NCBI RefSeq assembly: GCF_018326285.1
Contig: NZ_AP023362.1
Coordinates: 3,348,001 to 3,412,000 of the forward strand
Length of the DNA: 64,000 bases
From: Mycolicibacterium sp. TY81
GTDB lineage: Bacteria; Actinomycetota; Actinomycetes; Mycobacteriales; Mycobacteriaceae
Reading direction: 5' to 3'
Positions 34,590 through 45,801 of the stretch are shown here, piece after piece (position 1 is the first letter of the stretch; each line of letters begins with the position of its first letter). The position numbers were made by a program, and so were the translations under genes. The notes beneath the pieces were generated by a model. That model saw nothing but the letters and a program-made list of their open reading frames with translations. It was not told the origin of the DNA and searched no databases.

Positions 34590-35925
34590 GCTCGACGACC
34601 TTTCCGCTGCGGCCCACCGCGAAGTAGCTGTCGCCCAGTTCGGTGGCCGGCAGGTGGCTGTAGTGGTTCCAGTAGTCGAAGACGAAGCCGTCGGGGCTGA
34701 TGAACTCGCTGATGGTGCGCGGCGAGATGGTGCCCAGCGACGGGTGGTTGTTGCCGAGGACGACGACGTCCGCGCCGCTCACCGCGTCACCGAACCGGTT
34801 GTAGACCTTGTGCCCCGGGAACGCCTCGGCCAGAACGTCGTTCGGGGTGACCGGGTCGTAGACCCCGATCTCGGCATCCGGGTGCGCGGCCTTCAGCTCG
34901 TTGAAAACCTTGATGGACATGGACCCGCGCAGGTCACTGGTCTCGGGCTGGCCCTTGAACGCCATGCCCAGCAGGTTGATCTTCAGCGGCCCGTCGGCGC
35001 CCAGCTTCCGGCGCGCGATCTCGCTGCTGATGAACCGCACCGTCTCGGCGGGCTGCCGTTCGTTGACCAGGCGACCGGCGGCGGTGATGTCGAGGGTGAC
35101 GCCGCGTTCGCGGACGCTCTCCATCAGGATGTGCGGGTCCTTCTCCAGGCACGGCCCACCGACCAGACCCGGCAACGGGATGTTGGTGCGGTTGTATCCG
35201 AGTTTGCCCGCCGAGATCACCTCATAGGCGCTGACGCCGAATGCGTCGCAAATCCGGGCGACTTCGTTGGCAAACGCGAACTGAACATCGCGGAACGTGT
35301 TGCTCACCAATTTGATGATCTCGGCGGTCTCGATGTCGGAGACCAGCACGATCGAGCTGGTGAGTTTCCGGAACACCGCGGCGGCCCGGTCGGCGACCGC
35401 CGGGTCGTCGGCGCCGACGATCTGCGGCAGCTCGCGCAATTCCTGCAGCGCCTTGCCTTCCAGGGTGCGCTCGGGGCACATCGCGATGTCGAAGCTCTTG
35501 CCGCTGGCGGCCAGCATCGGCGCCACCACGTCGCGGGTGGTGCCGACCTTGACCGTCGACCGCAGGATGACCAGCGCGCCGTCCTGCATGTTTCCGGCGA
35601 TGTCACGGGCCGCGGCCTCGATCATGTCGACGCGCGCGACACCGTCCGCCGACAACGGCGTGCCGACGGTGATGATGTACGTGTCGCACGAGAAGCTGTC
35701 GTCAAATGCGGTGACGGCCTTCAGTTTCCCGAATCGGGTGACGCCCTCGAGGGCGTCGGGCAGGCCGGTCTCGGTGAAATGCGGCAAACCCTGATTGGTC
35801 ATATCGACCAATTCCTGACGGGTCTCGATTCCGATGACGGAGTTGCCGGCCTCGGCCAACACGGTGGCCAGCGTCAGCCCCACATATCCCAGGCCGATGA
35901 TTCCGACGTCGTATTTCTCTGGCAA
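34582..35925 (-). CDS. UDP-sugar 6-dehydrogenase, WecC/Ugd family (UDP-ManNAc dehydrogenase-like)
   Basis: A 447-residue protein: N-terminal Rossmann [52 protein letters not shown] (closer to WecC than to UDP-glucose dehydrogenase), catalytic Cys in GGPCLEKDP, and C-terminal [19 protein letters not shown]. It oxidises C6 of a UDP-hexose or UDP-HexNAc to a uronic acid in two NAD+-dependent steps. The start faces sseA across 123 nt. Confidence 0.9.
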   Translation of the reverse strand: MPEKYDVGIIGLGYVGLTLATVLAEAGNSVIGIETRQELVDMTNQGLPHFTETGLPDALEGVTRFGKLKAVTAFDDSFSCDTYIITVGTPLSADGVARVDMIEAAARDIAGNMQDGALVILRSTVKVGTTRDVVAPMLAASGKSFDIAMCPERTLEGKALQELRELPQIVGADDPAVADRAAAVFRKLTSSIVLVSDIETAEIIKLVSNTFRDVQFAFANEVARICDAFGVSAYEVISAGKLGYNRTNIPLPGLVGGPCLEKDPHILMESVRERGVTLDITAAGRLVNERQPAETVRFISSEIARRKLGADGPLKINLLGMAFKGQPETSDLRGSMSIKVFNELKAAHPDAEIGVYDPVTPNDVLAEAFPGHKVYNRFGDAVSGADVVVLGNNHPSLGTISPRTISEFISPDGFVFDYWNHYSHLPATELGDSYFAVGRSGKVVERV

Positions 35926-36048
35926 ATCCTCAATCCCTCCAGTCAGCCCTGTGGGAGACGGCTGTTTTCATACCGCAGCAGCTGTCGCGCAAACAAGTTT
36001 CGACCTTACGGGTCGGCGGCGCATTTCGGGCCTAGGTACGCTTCCAGT

Positions 36049-36939
36049 GTGCCGCTGCCTGCAGACCCACATCCCGCTTTCGCCACCTACGCGCATCCCG
36101 ATCGGCTGGTGACCGCCGACTGGCTGTCCGGCAACATCGGACGCCCGGGTCTGGCCATCGTCGAATCCGACGAGGACGTCCTGTTGTACGACACCGGCCA
36201 CATCCCCGGCGCGGTGAAGATCGACTGGCATACCGACCTCAACGACCCGCATGTCCGCGATTACATCGACGGCGCGCAGTTCGCCGCACTGATGGATCGC
36301 AAGGGCATCAGCCGGGACGACACCGTGGTGATCTACGGCGACAAGAGCAACTGGTGGGCGGCCTACGCGCTGTGGGTTTTCACGCTCTTCGGGCACCCTG
36401 ATGTCCGCCTGCTCGACGGTGGCCGCGATCTGTGGATCACCAACGGCCGGGACACCACGCTGGACGTCCCGAGCAAGCAGACCACGGGGTACCCGGTGGT
36501 CGAGCGCAACGACGCCCCGATCCGCGCCTTCAAGGACGACGTCCTCGCGATCCTCGGCAAAGAGCCGCTGATCGACGTCCGCTCGCCGCAGGAGTACACC
36601 GGCGAGCGCACCCACATGCCCGACTACCCGGAGGAGGGTGCGCTGCGCGGCGGCCACATCCCCACCGCGCGGTCCATCCCGTGGGCAAAGGCCGTCGACG
36701 ACAGCGGCCGGTTCCGCAGTCGCGCCGAACTCGACGAGCTGTACGGCTTCATCTCTCCCGACGACAAGGCCGTCGCGTACTGCCGCATCGGCGAGCGCTC
36801 CAGCCACACCTGGTTCGTGCTGACGCATCTGATCGGCCTGCCCGCCGTCCGCAATTACGACGGTTCGTGGACCGAGTGGGGAAACGCGGTGCGGGTGCCC
36901 GTCGCCGTTGGTGAGGAACCCGGGGACGCGCCTTCGTGA
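36049..36939 (+). CDS. sseA: Thiosulfate/3-mercaptopyruvate sulfurtransferase SseA
   Basis: A 296-residue protein of two rhodanese domains: the N-terminal one is inactive-type ([15 protein letters not shown]), the C-terminal one has the active-site Cys in [14 protein letters not shown]. Linker and CH2-type motifs ([13 protein letters not shown]) are present. It transfers sulfane sulfur and in M. tuberculosis is linked to redox protection. GTG 36049 is the best-placed start although its ribosome site is weak. It is coupled to the following SufE-like gene. Confidence 0.93.
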   Translation: MPLPADPHPAFATYAHPDRLVTADWLSGNIGRPGLAIVESDEDVLLYDTGHIPGAVKIDWHTDLNDPHVRDYIDGAQFAALMDRKGISRDDTVVIYGDKSNWWAAYALWVFTLFGHPDVRLLDGGRDLWITNGRDTTLDVPSKQTTGYPVVERNDAPIRAFKDDVLAILGKEPLIDVRSPQEYTGERTHMPDYPEEGALRGGHIPTARSIPWAKAVDDSGRFRSRAELDELYGFISPDDKAVAYCRIGERSSHTWFVLTHLIGLPAVRNYDGSWTEWGNAVRVPVAVGEEPGDAPS

Positions 36940-37352
36940 CCATGCCCGCGGCTCTGGCCGAGGTGGTGTCGGAGTTCTCCGAGATGCAGGGACAGGACAA
37001 GCTGGCACTGCTGCTGGAGTTCGCCAATGAGCTCCCGCCGCTGCCGTCGTCGCTCGAAGAAGCCGCGATGGAACCGGTGCCGGAATGCCAGTCACCGTTG
37101 TTCCTGCACGTCGACGCCGCCGACCCCGAACACGTGCGGTTGTACTTCAGCGCGCCGGCCGAAGCCCCGACGACACGGGGTTTCGCGGCCATCCTCGCGG
37201 CCGGTCTGGACGGCCTGCCGGCGTCGGACATCCTCGCGGTGCCCGACGACTTCTACGCCGACCTGGGGCTGGCCAAGCTGATCAGCCCGCTGCGCCTGCG
37301 GGGCATGTCGGCGATGCTGACGCGCATCAAGCGCCGCCTGCGCGACGCTTGA
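36936..37352 (+). CDS. SufE-like cysteine desulfurase sulfur acceptor (Rv3284-like)
   Basis: A 138-residue SufE-fold protein with the acceptor Cys in [11 protein letters not shown] (about residue 51), the hydrophobic [19 protein letters not shown] segment and a C-terminal [16 protein letters not shown]. SufE accepts persulfide sulfur and passes it on. It is coupled to sseA (4-nt overlap, GTG start, with an ATG two codons later). Confidence 0.9.
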   Translation: MTMPAALAEVVSEFSEMQGQDKLALLLEFANELPPLPSSLEEAAMEPVPECQSPLFLHVDAADPEHVRLYFSAPAEAPTTRGFAAILAAGLDGLPASDILAVPDDFYADLGLAKLISPLRLRGMSAMLTRIKRRLRDA

Positions 37353-37364
37353 TCCAGATCGGGC

Positions 37365-40075
<2,711 letters not shown>

Positions 40076-40096
40076 TTTCCAGTCCGCTGGTTTTGA

Positions 40097-40133
40097 CTCA
40101 GGGCTGCGATCCGTCACGGATCGCAGCCCTGAG
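40097..40133 (+). terminator. Strong hairpin terminator after accA3
   Basis: An 18-nt arm beginning CTCAGGGCTGCGATCC is repeated as its exact complement after a single base, so about 17 bp pair around a 3-nt loop. It starts 21 nt after the accA3 stop. The downstream tract is only TTGCATTT, so it is hairpin-dominated rather than a textbook U-tract terminator. Confidence 0.85.
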
Positions 40134-40154
40134 TTGCATTTGAGGAGGAGTGCT

Positions 40155-40472
40155 GTGGACCCCATCGAGATCAACGCGGGTGCCTGGTACCTGCGTGCCT
40201 TGCGCGCCGACGACCGGATGGATGACCGGCCGTCACTGGCGGACCTGGGTGAGCACTCCCCCGATCACGTCCAAACCCGCATGGCGCAATGGGAATCCGA
40301 CGCGTTGTACTCGTGGGCGGTGTGCGAGCCGACGACCGGCGAACTGCTGGCCGAGATCACCCTGGACCCCGCCACGCGGGAGATTTCCGTGCGCACCCGG
40401 GCCGGGTTCGACGAGGCCGCCGCGACGGGCGTCGAATCCGTGCGGCGCTTCGCCGCAGCGATGCTCGATTAG
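40155..40472 (+). CDS. Small GNAT-like protein
   Basis: A 105-residue protein whose opening (IEINAGAWYLRALRADDRMDDRP) and middle (YSWAVCEPTTGELLAEITLDP) resemble the first strands of GNAT acetyltransferases, but it is too short for a full acetyl-CoA site. GTG 40155 has a strong GAGGAGGAG ribosome site. It may be a degenerate GNAT or a small stand-alone domain; function unknown. Confidence 0.65.
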   Translation: MDPIEINAGAWYLRALRADDRMDDRPSLADLGEHSPDHVQTRMAQWESDALYSWAVCEPTTGELLAEITLDPATREISVRTRAGFDEAAATGVESVRRFAAAMLD

Positions 40473-40485
40473 GCCCCGCCGAAAC

Positions 40486-40836
40486 TCAGAACAGCAGCAC
40501 CGGCAGGCTCATCGTCAGCACGATGGACATCAGCAGGAGCAGGAACCAGCCGGCGCCCTGCCAGGCCCACCAAACCTTGTCGCCCCGCCAGGCCCGGTAG
40601 GTCCGCACGAATGCCCACACCCCGCTGCCGAACAGGAACAGCGGGCCGGCCAGCGCCAGCACGGTGCGGTACGGCATGCTGCACGCCGCCGTGTCGTAAC
40701 CGCTGCAGTGCCGGACCCACACGGCCGCCAGCACCATGAAGCCGACGCCGACGCTCCCCATCACCAGGCCGAATCGCGCGGCCTGATGCACGCTGGGATC
40801 GTCGTCGCGGAACCGATCGGTTGTCGGGCTGAGCAT
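40486..40836 (-). CDS. Small membrane protein with three predicted helices
   Basis: A 116-residue protein with hydrophobic segments near residues 20-38, 55-75 and 92-115 and a Cys pair (HCSGYDTAACSMP) in the first loop that could form a disulfide. Not recognised. The frame is open up to 40932, but ATG 40836 gives a more typical hydrophilic N-terminus. It lies downstream of the ArsR gene on the same strand. Confidence 0.62.
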   Translation of the reverse strand: MLSPTTDRFRDDDPSVHQAARFGLVMGSVGVGFMVLAAVWVRHCSGYDTAACSMPYRTVLALAGPLFLFGSGVWAFVRTYRAWRGDKVWWAWQGAGWFLLLLMSIVLTMSLPVLLF

Positions 40837-40874
40837 CAATATCACCGCCAACCCCAGTATGCGCCTGTTCGACG

Positions 40875-41201
40875 CTAGGGCGCCAGTGGACCCTCGGCGA
40901 TCCGTTTGATCGCAGCCAGACGCCGATCCCATTGTCTGCCAATGGTTTCCAGCTCAGTTCCCAAAGCACTGAGCTTGGCCCCCAGCGCGCGGTAGCGAAT
41001 CTCCCGGCCCACCTTGACGGGCTCGACCAGCCCCGCGTCGGCCAGCACCGACAAATGCTTGGCGATCGCCTGCCGGCTCACGGGCAGTCTGCCCGCCAGG
41101 GCGCTCGCCGACAGATCGTCGGCGCCCAACTCGGTCAGGATGCGCCATCGGGTCTCGTCGGCGAGCACCGCCAGCACCGCCGGCATGCGGGTGTCGGTCA
41201 C
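40875..41201 (-). CDS. ArsR-family transcriptional regulator
   Basis: A 108-residue winged-helix protein: LAVLADETRWRILTELGADDLSASALAGRLPVSRQAIAKHLSVLADAGLVEPVKVGREIRYRA is the full HTH and wing. No metal-binding Cys cluster is seen. GTG 41201 overlaps the stop of the SRPBCC gene (GTGA); ArsR genes of this type are often coupled to AHSA1-like genes, which they may control. Confidence 0.88.
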   Translation of the reverse strand: MTDTRMPAVLAVLADETRWRILTELGADDLSASALAGRLPVSRQAIAKHLSVLADAGLVEPVKVGREIRYRALGAKLSALGTELETIGRQWDRRLAAIKRIAEGPLAP

Positions 41202-41629
41202 ACCGCCGCCTGCAGGTACGCGACCAGGTCGTCGAGCTCGGCAGTCCAGCCGCCACTGTTCTCGGCGTGCGCCGTCTGCGGATCGGCCAGGTTCTCGAAG
41301 CCCGTCTCGCACAGGTCGAGTCGGGTGCCACCCTCGATCTCGGTGAGGTCGAAGCGCACGACGGTCGAATTCTGCGGGGTCGGGTCGGCATCGGTTTCGC
41401 GGTGCGCCCACCGATAGACCAGCGTGTGCGGCGCCTCGGCGCTTTCGACGACGACCCGGAACTTGCCGTGGGCATTCCAGCCGAAGAACCCCGTGCCACC
41501 CGGGATCGCCTCGAGTTCGGCCGCGTCCCCGAACCATTGCGCGATGAGCTCGGCTTTGGTCAGGGTGTCCCAGACCCGCTGGATCGGCGCGTTGATATCG
41601 ATGGTCCGGGTGATGTCGAGCGTATCCAT
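41198..41629 (-). CDS. AHSA1/SRPBCC domain protein
   Basis: A 143-residue protein: ITRTIDINAPIQRVWDTLTKAELIAQWFGDA at the start and GGWTAELDDLVAYL at the end are the hallmarks of the AHSA1-like SRPBCC family found beside ArsR regulators. Ligand unknown. ATG 41629 follows GAAGGGG; the frame extends further upstream without a ribosome site. Confidence 0.87.
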   Translation of the reverse strand: MDTLDITRTIDINAPIQRVWDTLTKAELIAQWFGDAAELEAIPGGTGFFGWNAHGKFRVVVESAEAPHTLVYRWAHRETDADPTPQNSTVVRFDLTEIEGGTRLDLCETGFENLADPQTAHAENSGGWTAELDDLVAYLQAAV

Positions 41630-41695
41630 GATTCCCCTTCGAGCGGCGCTATGTGCAACCTCACAGTTGCACACACCCCGCACTTGGCGCAACCC

Positions 41696-42127
41696 TCAGA
41701 TTGCACTTGGGGCCGCGGTGCGCGCCTTCAGCAACACGAGCCCGATTGTTCCGAAGATCAGGTTCGCCGCGATCTCCAGAATCGCGGTCACCCACGAGAA
41801 CGTCGTCACCCGCGCCCACGGCGGCGCGTTGATGAAGCTGTCGCTGAAGAATCCCCATTTCGGAAGCAGGTGCGCCGCAGTGAATCCCACCGCACCGGCG
41901 TAGCCGATACCGACGGCCGCAAGCGGTGCCCACCGGTTCCGCCTGAACACCAACACGATCGTGACCGCCGCGAGGAGCAGCTGCAGCGTGCCACCCACCA
42001 TCACCGCCGGCGGGACGACGTTCATCCCCCGCCGCATGTGGTCGGCGCCGTGCAGCAGCAGCGCGACGGCCAAAAACCCTGCGGCCCAATCGAAGTTACG
42101 TTGCCAATTCCTGGAGTCACCAGTCAT
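41696..42127 (-). CDS. Conserved membrane protein, four helices
   Basis: A 143-residue protein with four hydrophobic helices (about residues 14-26, 38-58, 65-90, 103-133) and Trp/His-containing loops (HGADHMRRG, HLLPKWGFFSDSF). Not assigned to a known family. ATG 42127 follows AGAGGTGATC. It sits at the head of the ArsR/AHSA1 group on the same strand. Confidence 0.68.
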   Translation of the reverse strand: MTGDSRNWQRNFDWAAGFLAVALLLHGADHMRRGMNVVPPAVMVGGTLQLLLAAVTIVLVFRRNRWAPLAAVGIGYAGAVGFTAAHLLPKWGFFSDSFINAPPWARVTTFSWVTAILEIAANLIFGTIGLVLLKARTAAPSAI

Positions 42128-42200
42128 TCGGATCACCTCTACTACGCACGGTAGTAAATCGACGGCATCCTGTAAAGACCTGTCAGGGGTCGGCCCTACG

Positions 42201-42746
42201 ATGCCTGGCGTGCGGATGAAACTCTTGAGCGCGGCAGGATTGTGCGCCGGCGGCGCGGCGTATCTGCACGGCTGGACGTGGGAGCCGGCGCTGGCCGTCG
42301 CCCTCGGCGTGCCACTGCTGCTCGCTGCCATCCCGCACGTCGTCACCGGAATGCGCACCCCGAGCCGCCACGAAGACCCGGTGCACGACATGTCCGGCAC
42401 CGAATTCGAGGATTACGTCGCCCGGATCGCCCGGTCCTGCGGCGTCCCCGTCATCATGACCGAGCTGTCCGGAGACTGGGGTGTCGACCTGATCGTCGGC
42501 ACGCGGCCCAATCGCCTTGCCATCCAATGCAAAAGGCTGTCCCGGCCCGTCGGCCCCGGCGCCGTCCAGGAGGTGGTCGCCGGCGCACCCATGCAGGACT
42601 GCGCGCGCACCATGGTGGTCACCAACAACGACTTCACGCCGGCCGCAAGGAAATTGGCCGAGCTGCACGACTGCACCCTGGTCAGCGGCGCCGAGCTGAC
42701 TCGGCTGCGTGGCTTGATCCGCCAGCAGGTCCTAGAGCGCCGCTAG
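42201..42746 (+). CDS. Membrane-tethered Mrr-like restriction-endonuclease-fold protein
   Basis: A 181-residue protein: a hydrophobic N-terminus (about residues 7-45, probably two helices) and a C-terminal Mrr_cat-type domain (GTEFEDYVARIARSCG, GDWGVDLIVG, AIQCKRLSRPVG). The D...QxK catalytic pattern of the PD-(D/E)xK fold is intact. Such membrane-linked Mrr proteins are known but their target is unclear. It overlaps the end of the convergent lat gene by 15 nt. Confidence 0.78.
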   Translation: MPGVRMKLLSAAGLCAGGAAYLHGWTWEPALAVALGVPLLLAAIPHVVTGMRTPSRHEDPVHDMSGTEFEDYVARIARSCGVPVIMTELSGDWGVDLIVGTRPNRLAIQCKRLSRPVGPGAVQEVVAGAPMQDCARTMVVTNNDFTPAARKLAELHDCTLVSGAELTRLRGLIRQQVLERR

Positions 42747-44063
42747 CACGTCCCGCACCGCCTGGACGGCCTCGTCGATCTCCGTCCGCGACACCGTCAG
42801 CGCCGGCCGGAACCGCACGGAGTCGGTGCCACTGGCCAGCAGGATGACATGGCGCTGCCACAGCCGGCGGATCACCTCGTCGCGCTGCGCGGCGGACGGC
42901 ATGCTGAACGCACACATCAGCCCGCGCCCGCGCGGGTCGAGCACCAGCGACGGGAATTCGCTTGCCAGGCAGCGTAACTGCCCCACCAGGTACCAGCCCA
43001 TCCGCACGGCATTGTCGATCAGGCCGTCGGCTTCGATGACCTCGAGGATGCGCCGGGCCCGCACCATGTCGGTGAGGTTGCCACCCCAGGTGGAGTTGAT
43101 CCGTGAGCTGACGCGGAAGACGTTGTCGGCGACGTCGTCGACGCGGCCACCGGCCATCACGCCGCACACCTGCGCCTTCTTGCCGAACGCCACCACGTCG
43201 GGCGTGACACCCAGTTGCTGGTAGGCCCAGGCGGTTCCGGTCATCCCGACGCCCGTCTGCACTTCGTCGAAGATCAGCAGCGCGTCGAACTCGTCGCACA
43301 ATTCCCGCATCGCGGCGAAGAACTCTGGGCGCATGTGCCGGTCACCGCCCTCGCCCTGGATCGGCTCGGCGATGAAGCACGCGATGTCGTGCGGGTACGC
43401 CTCGAAGGCCGCCCTGGCCTGGTGCAGCGATTCCCGTTCCAGCGCAACGATATCCACGCCCGGCGTCACCACCGGGGCGTCGATGCGCGGCCAGTCGAAC
43501 TTGGGGAACCGGGCCACCTTGTTGGGGTCGGTGTTGGTCAGCGACATCGTGTAGCCACTGCGGCCGTGGAAGGCGCCACGCAGGTGCAGCACCCGGGTGC
43601 CCAGCGCCGGGTCGATGCCGCGCGATTCATTGAGTCGGCTCTTCCAATCGAAGGCGACCTTCAGCGCGTTCTCCACCGCCAGCGCGCCGCCGTCGACGAA
43701 GAACAGGTGCGGCAGCGCCGGGTCACCCAGCACCCGCGCGAACGTCTGCACGAAGCGCGCCATCGGCACGCTGTACACGTCGGAGTTGCTCGGCTTGTTC
43801 ACCGCCGCCTGCGCCAGTTCGGCACGGAAGCCCGCATCGGTCAGCGCCGGATGGTTCATCCCCAGTGCCGACGACGCGAAGAACGTGAACATGTCGAGGT
43901 ACCGGGTGCCGTCGCGCGCGTCGACGAGATACGAACCGCCCGAGCGGTCCAGATCGAGCACCAGGTCCAGACCGTCGGTCAGGATGCTGCGCCCCAGCAC
44001 GTCGCGCACGTCGCGGGCGCGGCCCGCCGACAGCCCGTCACCAGAAGTCAGAACAGCGGTCAT
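42732..44063 (-). CDS. lat: L-lysine 6-aminotransferase
   Basis: A 443-residue class III PLP aminotransferase: FASSALGMNHPAL, HLRGAFHGRSGYTMSLTNTDP, EPIQGEGGDRHMRPEFF, DEVQTGVGMTG and the PLP Lys in AFGKKAQVCGVMAGGR, the signature of lysine 6-aminotransferases. It moves the epsilon-amino group of lysine to 2-oxoglutarate, giving aminoadipate semialdehyde/piperideine-6-carboxylate. lrpA follows upstream on the same strand, and the rest of the pathway is divergent. Confidence 0.95.
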   Translation of the reverse strand: MTAVLTSGDGLSAGRARDVRDVLGRSILTDGLDLVLDLDRSGGSYLVDARDGTRYLDMFTFFASSALGMNHPALTDAGFRAELAQAAVNKPSNSDVYSVPMARFVQTFARVLGDPALPHLFFVDGGALAVENALKVAFDWKSRLNESRGIDPALGTRVLHLRGAFHGRSGYTMSLTNTDPNKVARFPKFDWPRIDAPVVTPGVDIVALERESLHQARAAFEAYPHDIACFIAEPIQGEGGDRHMRPEFFAAMRELCDEFDALLIFDEVQTGVGMTGTAWAYQQLGVTPDVVAFGKKAQVCGVMAGGRVDDVADNVFRVSSRINSTWGGNLTDMVRARRILEVIEADGLIDNAVRMGWYLVGQLRCLASEFPSLVLDPRGRGLMCAFSMPSAAQRDEVIRRLWQRHVILLASGTDSVRFRPALTVSRTEIDEAVQAVRDVLAAL

Positions 44064-44112
44064 GCCGCCATCCTAACGCAATATTTACAGTTTGATGGAC
44101 TCGAAACAGGAA

Positions 44113-44574
44113 CTATTCCGGTAGCGACACCTGATCATCGTAAAAAGTCTGTAAGATGATGGTGCTTCGCGTGCGAACGTTGGCGACCGTGCGGATCCGC
44201 TGCAGCAGGCCCTCCAGCGCCCGCGCCGAGGCGACCCGCACCAGCAGGACGTAGCTCTCCTCGCCGGCCACCGAATGGCAGGACTCGATTTCCGGGAAAG
44301 GCTGCAGCCGCGCCGGGGCATCATCAGGTTGGGAAGGATCGAGTGGGGTGATCGCGACGAACGCCGACAGCATGTGGCCGACGGCCTCGGGGTTGATCCG
44401 CGCCGTGTATCCTGTGATCACACCGCGAGATTCGAGCCTGCGCACCCGCGACTGCACCGCCGAGACCGACAGCCCCGCCGCCGTCGCGAGGTGCGCCAGC
44501 GTCGCGCGGCCGTCGGCCATGAGCTCCCGCACCAGGATTCGGTCGACATCGTCAAGCTGCTCGGCTTCGGCCAT
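44113..44574 (-). CDS. lrpA: Lrp/AsnC-family regulator LrpA
   Basis: A 153-residue protein: N-terminal HTH (LDDVDRILVRELMADGRATLAHLATAAGLSVSAVQSRVRRLESRGVI) and a C-terminal RAM ligand domain (SCHSVAGEESYVLLVRV). It probably senses lysine or a related amino acid and controls lat and the divergent genes. Only 27 nt separate its start from that of the divergent gene, so promoter elements must lie within coding DNA. Confidence 0.93.
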   Translation of the reverse strand: MAEAEQLDDVDRILVRELMADGRATLAHLATAAGLSVSAVQSRVRRLESRGVITGYTARINPEAVGHMLSAFVAITPLDPSQPDDAPARLQPFPEIESCHSVAGEESYVLLVRVASARALEGLLQRIRTVANVRTRSTIILQTFYDDQVSLPE

Positions 44575-44601
44575 GGCCGGAGACTACCCGCAGGCGTTGC
44601 C

Positions 44602-45801
44602 ATGACGGTTCAGACGTGGGAGCTGCGTGCCGCGTTCGCCGCCGCGCTCTCCCGCATGTACGGCACCGAGGTACCGGCCTACACCACGCTGGTCGAGGTC
44701 AGCACCGCGGTGAACCGGGACTGCGCCACCGACGGTCGGCTCGGCTCCGTTGACCGGGTCACCGCGGAACGCCACGGCGCCATCAGGGTCGGCAGCCCCG
44801 CCGAACTCGCCGACGTCGCAGACCTTTTCGCGGCCTTCGGCATGTACCCCGTCGGGTTCTACGATCTGCGCGAGGCCGCCTCACCGGTGCCCGTGGTCTC
44901 CACCGCCTTCCGTCCCATCGAGGCAGAAGCGCTGGACCGCAACCCGTTTCGCGTCTTCACCTCGATGCTGGCGACCGCGGACGCCCGCTTCTTCTCCCCC
45001 GACCTGCGGGCCCGGGTGCAGCGGTTCATCGGTCAGCGCCAGCTGTTCGACCCGGCACTGATCGCCCAGGCCCGCCGCATCGCCGCCGACGGTTGCCCCA
45101 AAGCCGACGCCGACGATTTCGTCCGCCGGTGCACCGCGGCCTTCGCGTTGTCGCGCACGCCGATCGACAAGGCCTGGTACGACGAACTCAACGCCGTCTC
45201 CGCCGTCGCCGCGGACATCGCCGGCGTGACAACCACCCACATCAATCACCTGACGCCGCGTGTGCTCGACATCGACGAGTTGTACCGCCGGATGACGGCC
45301 CGCGGCATCACCATGATCGACGCGATCCAGGGGCCGCCCGCCACCGACGGCCCGCCGGTCCTGTTGCGGCAGACGTCGTTTCGGGCCCTGGCCGAGCCAC
45401 GCACGTTTCGCAACCCCGACGGCACGGTGTTCGAGGGGAGCCTGCGGGTGCGCTTCGGTGAGGTCGAGGCCCGCGGGGTGGCGCTGACCCGCGCCGGCCG
45501 GGAGCGCTACGACACCGCGATGACCGATCAGGAGCACTGGGACCGGTACTTCCCCGCCACCGACACCGAGATGGCGGCGCAGGGTCTGGCCTACTACCGC
45601 GGCGGCGATCCCACGAAACCCGTTGTCTACGAGGACTTCCTGCCGGCCTCGGCGGCCGGCATCTTCCGGTCGAACCTGGACCGCGATGCGCAACCGGCAG
45701 CCGCCGACGACCACTCCGACTACAGCCTGGACTGGATGGCCGGCGCCATCGGCCATCACATCCATGACCCTTACGACCTCTACGAGAAAGCGGCATCATG
45801 A
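44602..45801 (+). CDS. 2-oxoadipate dioxygenase/decarboxylase (HglS/YdcJ-like, DUF1338)
   Basis: A 399-residue protein of the DUF1338/HglS family: His58 (ERHGAI), His213/His216 (THINHLTPR) and Glu287 (FGEVEARG) fit the His-His-Glu iron site of HglS. HglS turns 2-oxoadipate into D-2-hydroxyglutarate and CO2, so with lat and pcd it would carry lysine carbon onward. M. tuberculosis Rv3292, usually listed as hypothetical, is in the same position. ATG 44602 was chosen as the first codon after the lrpA start; its stop overlaps pcd (ATGA). Confidence 0.85.
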   Translation: MTVQTWELRAAFAAALSRMYGTEVPAYTTLVEVSTAVNRDCATDGRLGSVDRVTAERHGAIRVGSPAELADVADLFAAFGMYPVGFYDLREAASPVPVVSTAFRPIEAEALDRNPFRVFTSMLATADARFFSPDLRARVQRFIGQRQLFDPALIAQARRIAADGCPKADADDFVRRCTAAFALSRTPIDKAWYDELNAVSAVAADIAGVTTTHINHLTPRVLDIDELYRRMTARGITMIDAIQGPPATDGPPVLLRQTSFRALAEPRTFRNPDGTVFEGSLRVRFGEVEARGVALTRAGRERYDTAMTDQEHWDRYFPATDTEMAAQGLAYYRGGDPTKPVVYEDFLPASAAGIFRSNLDRDAQPAAADDHSDYSLDWMAGAIGHHIHDPYDLYEKAAS

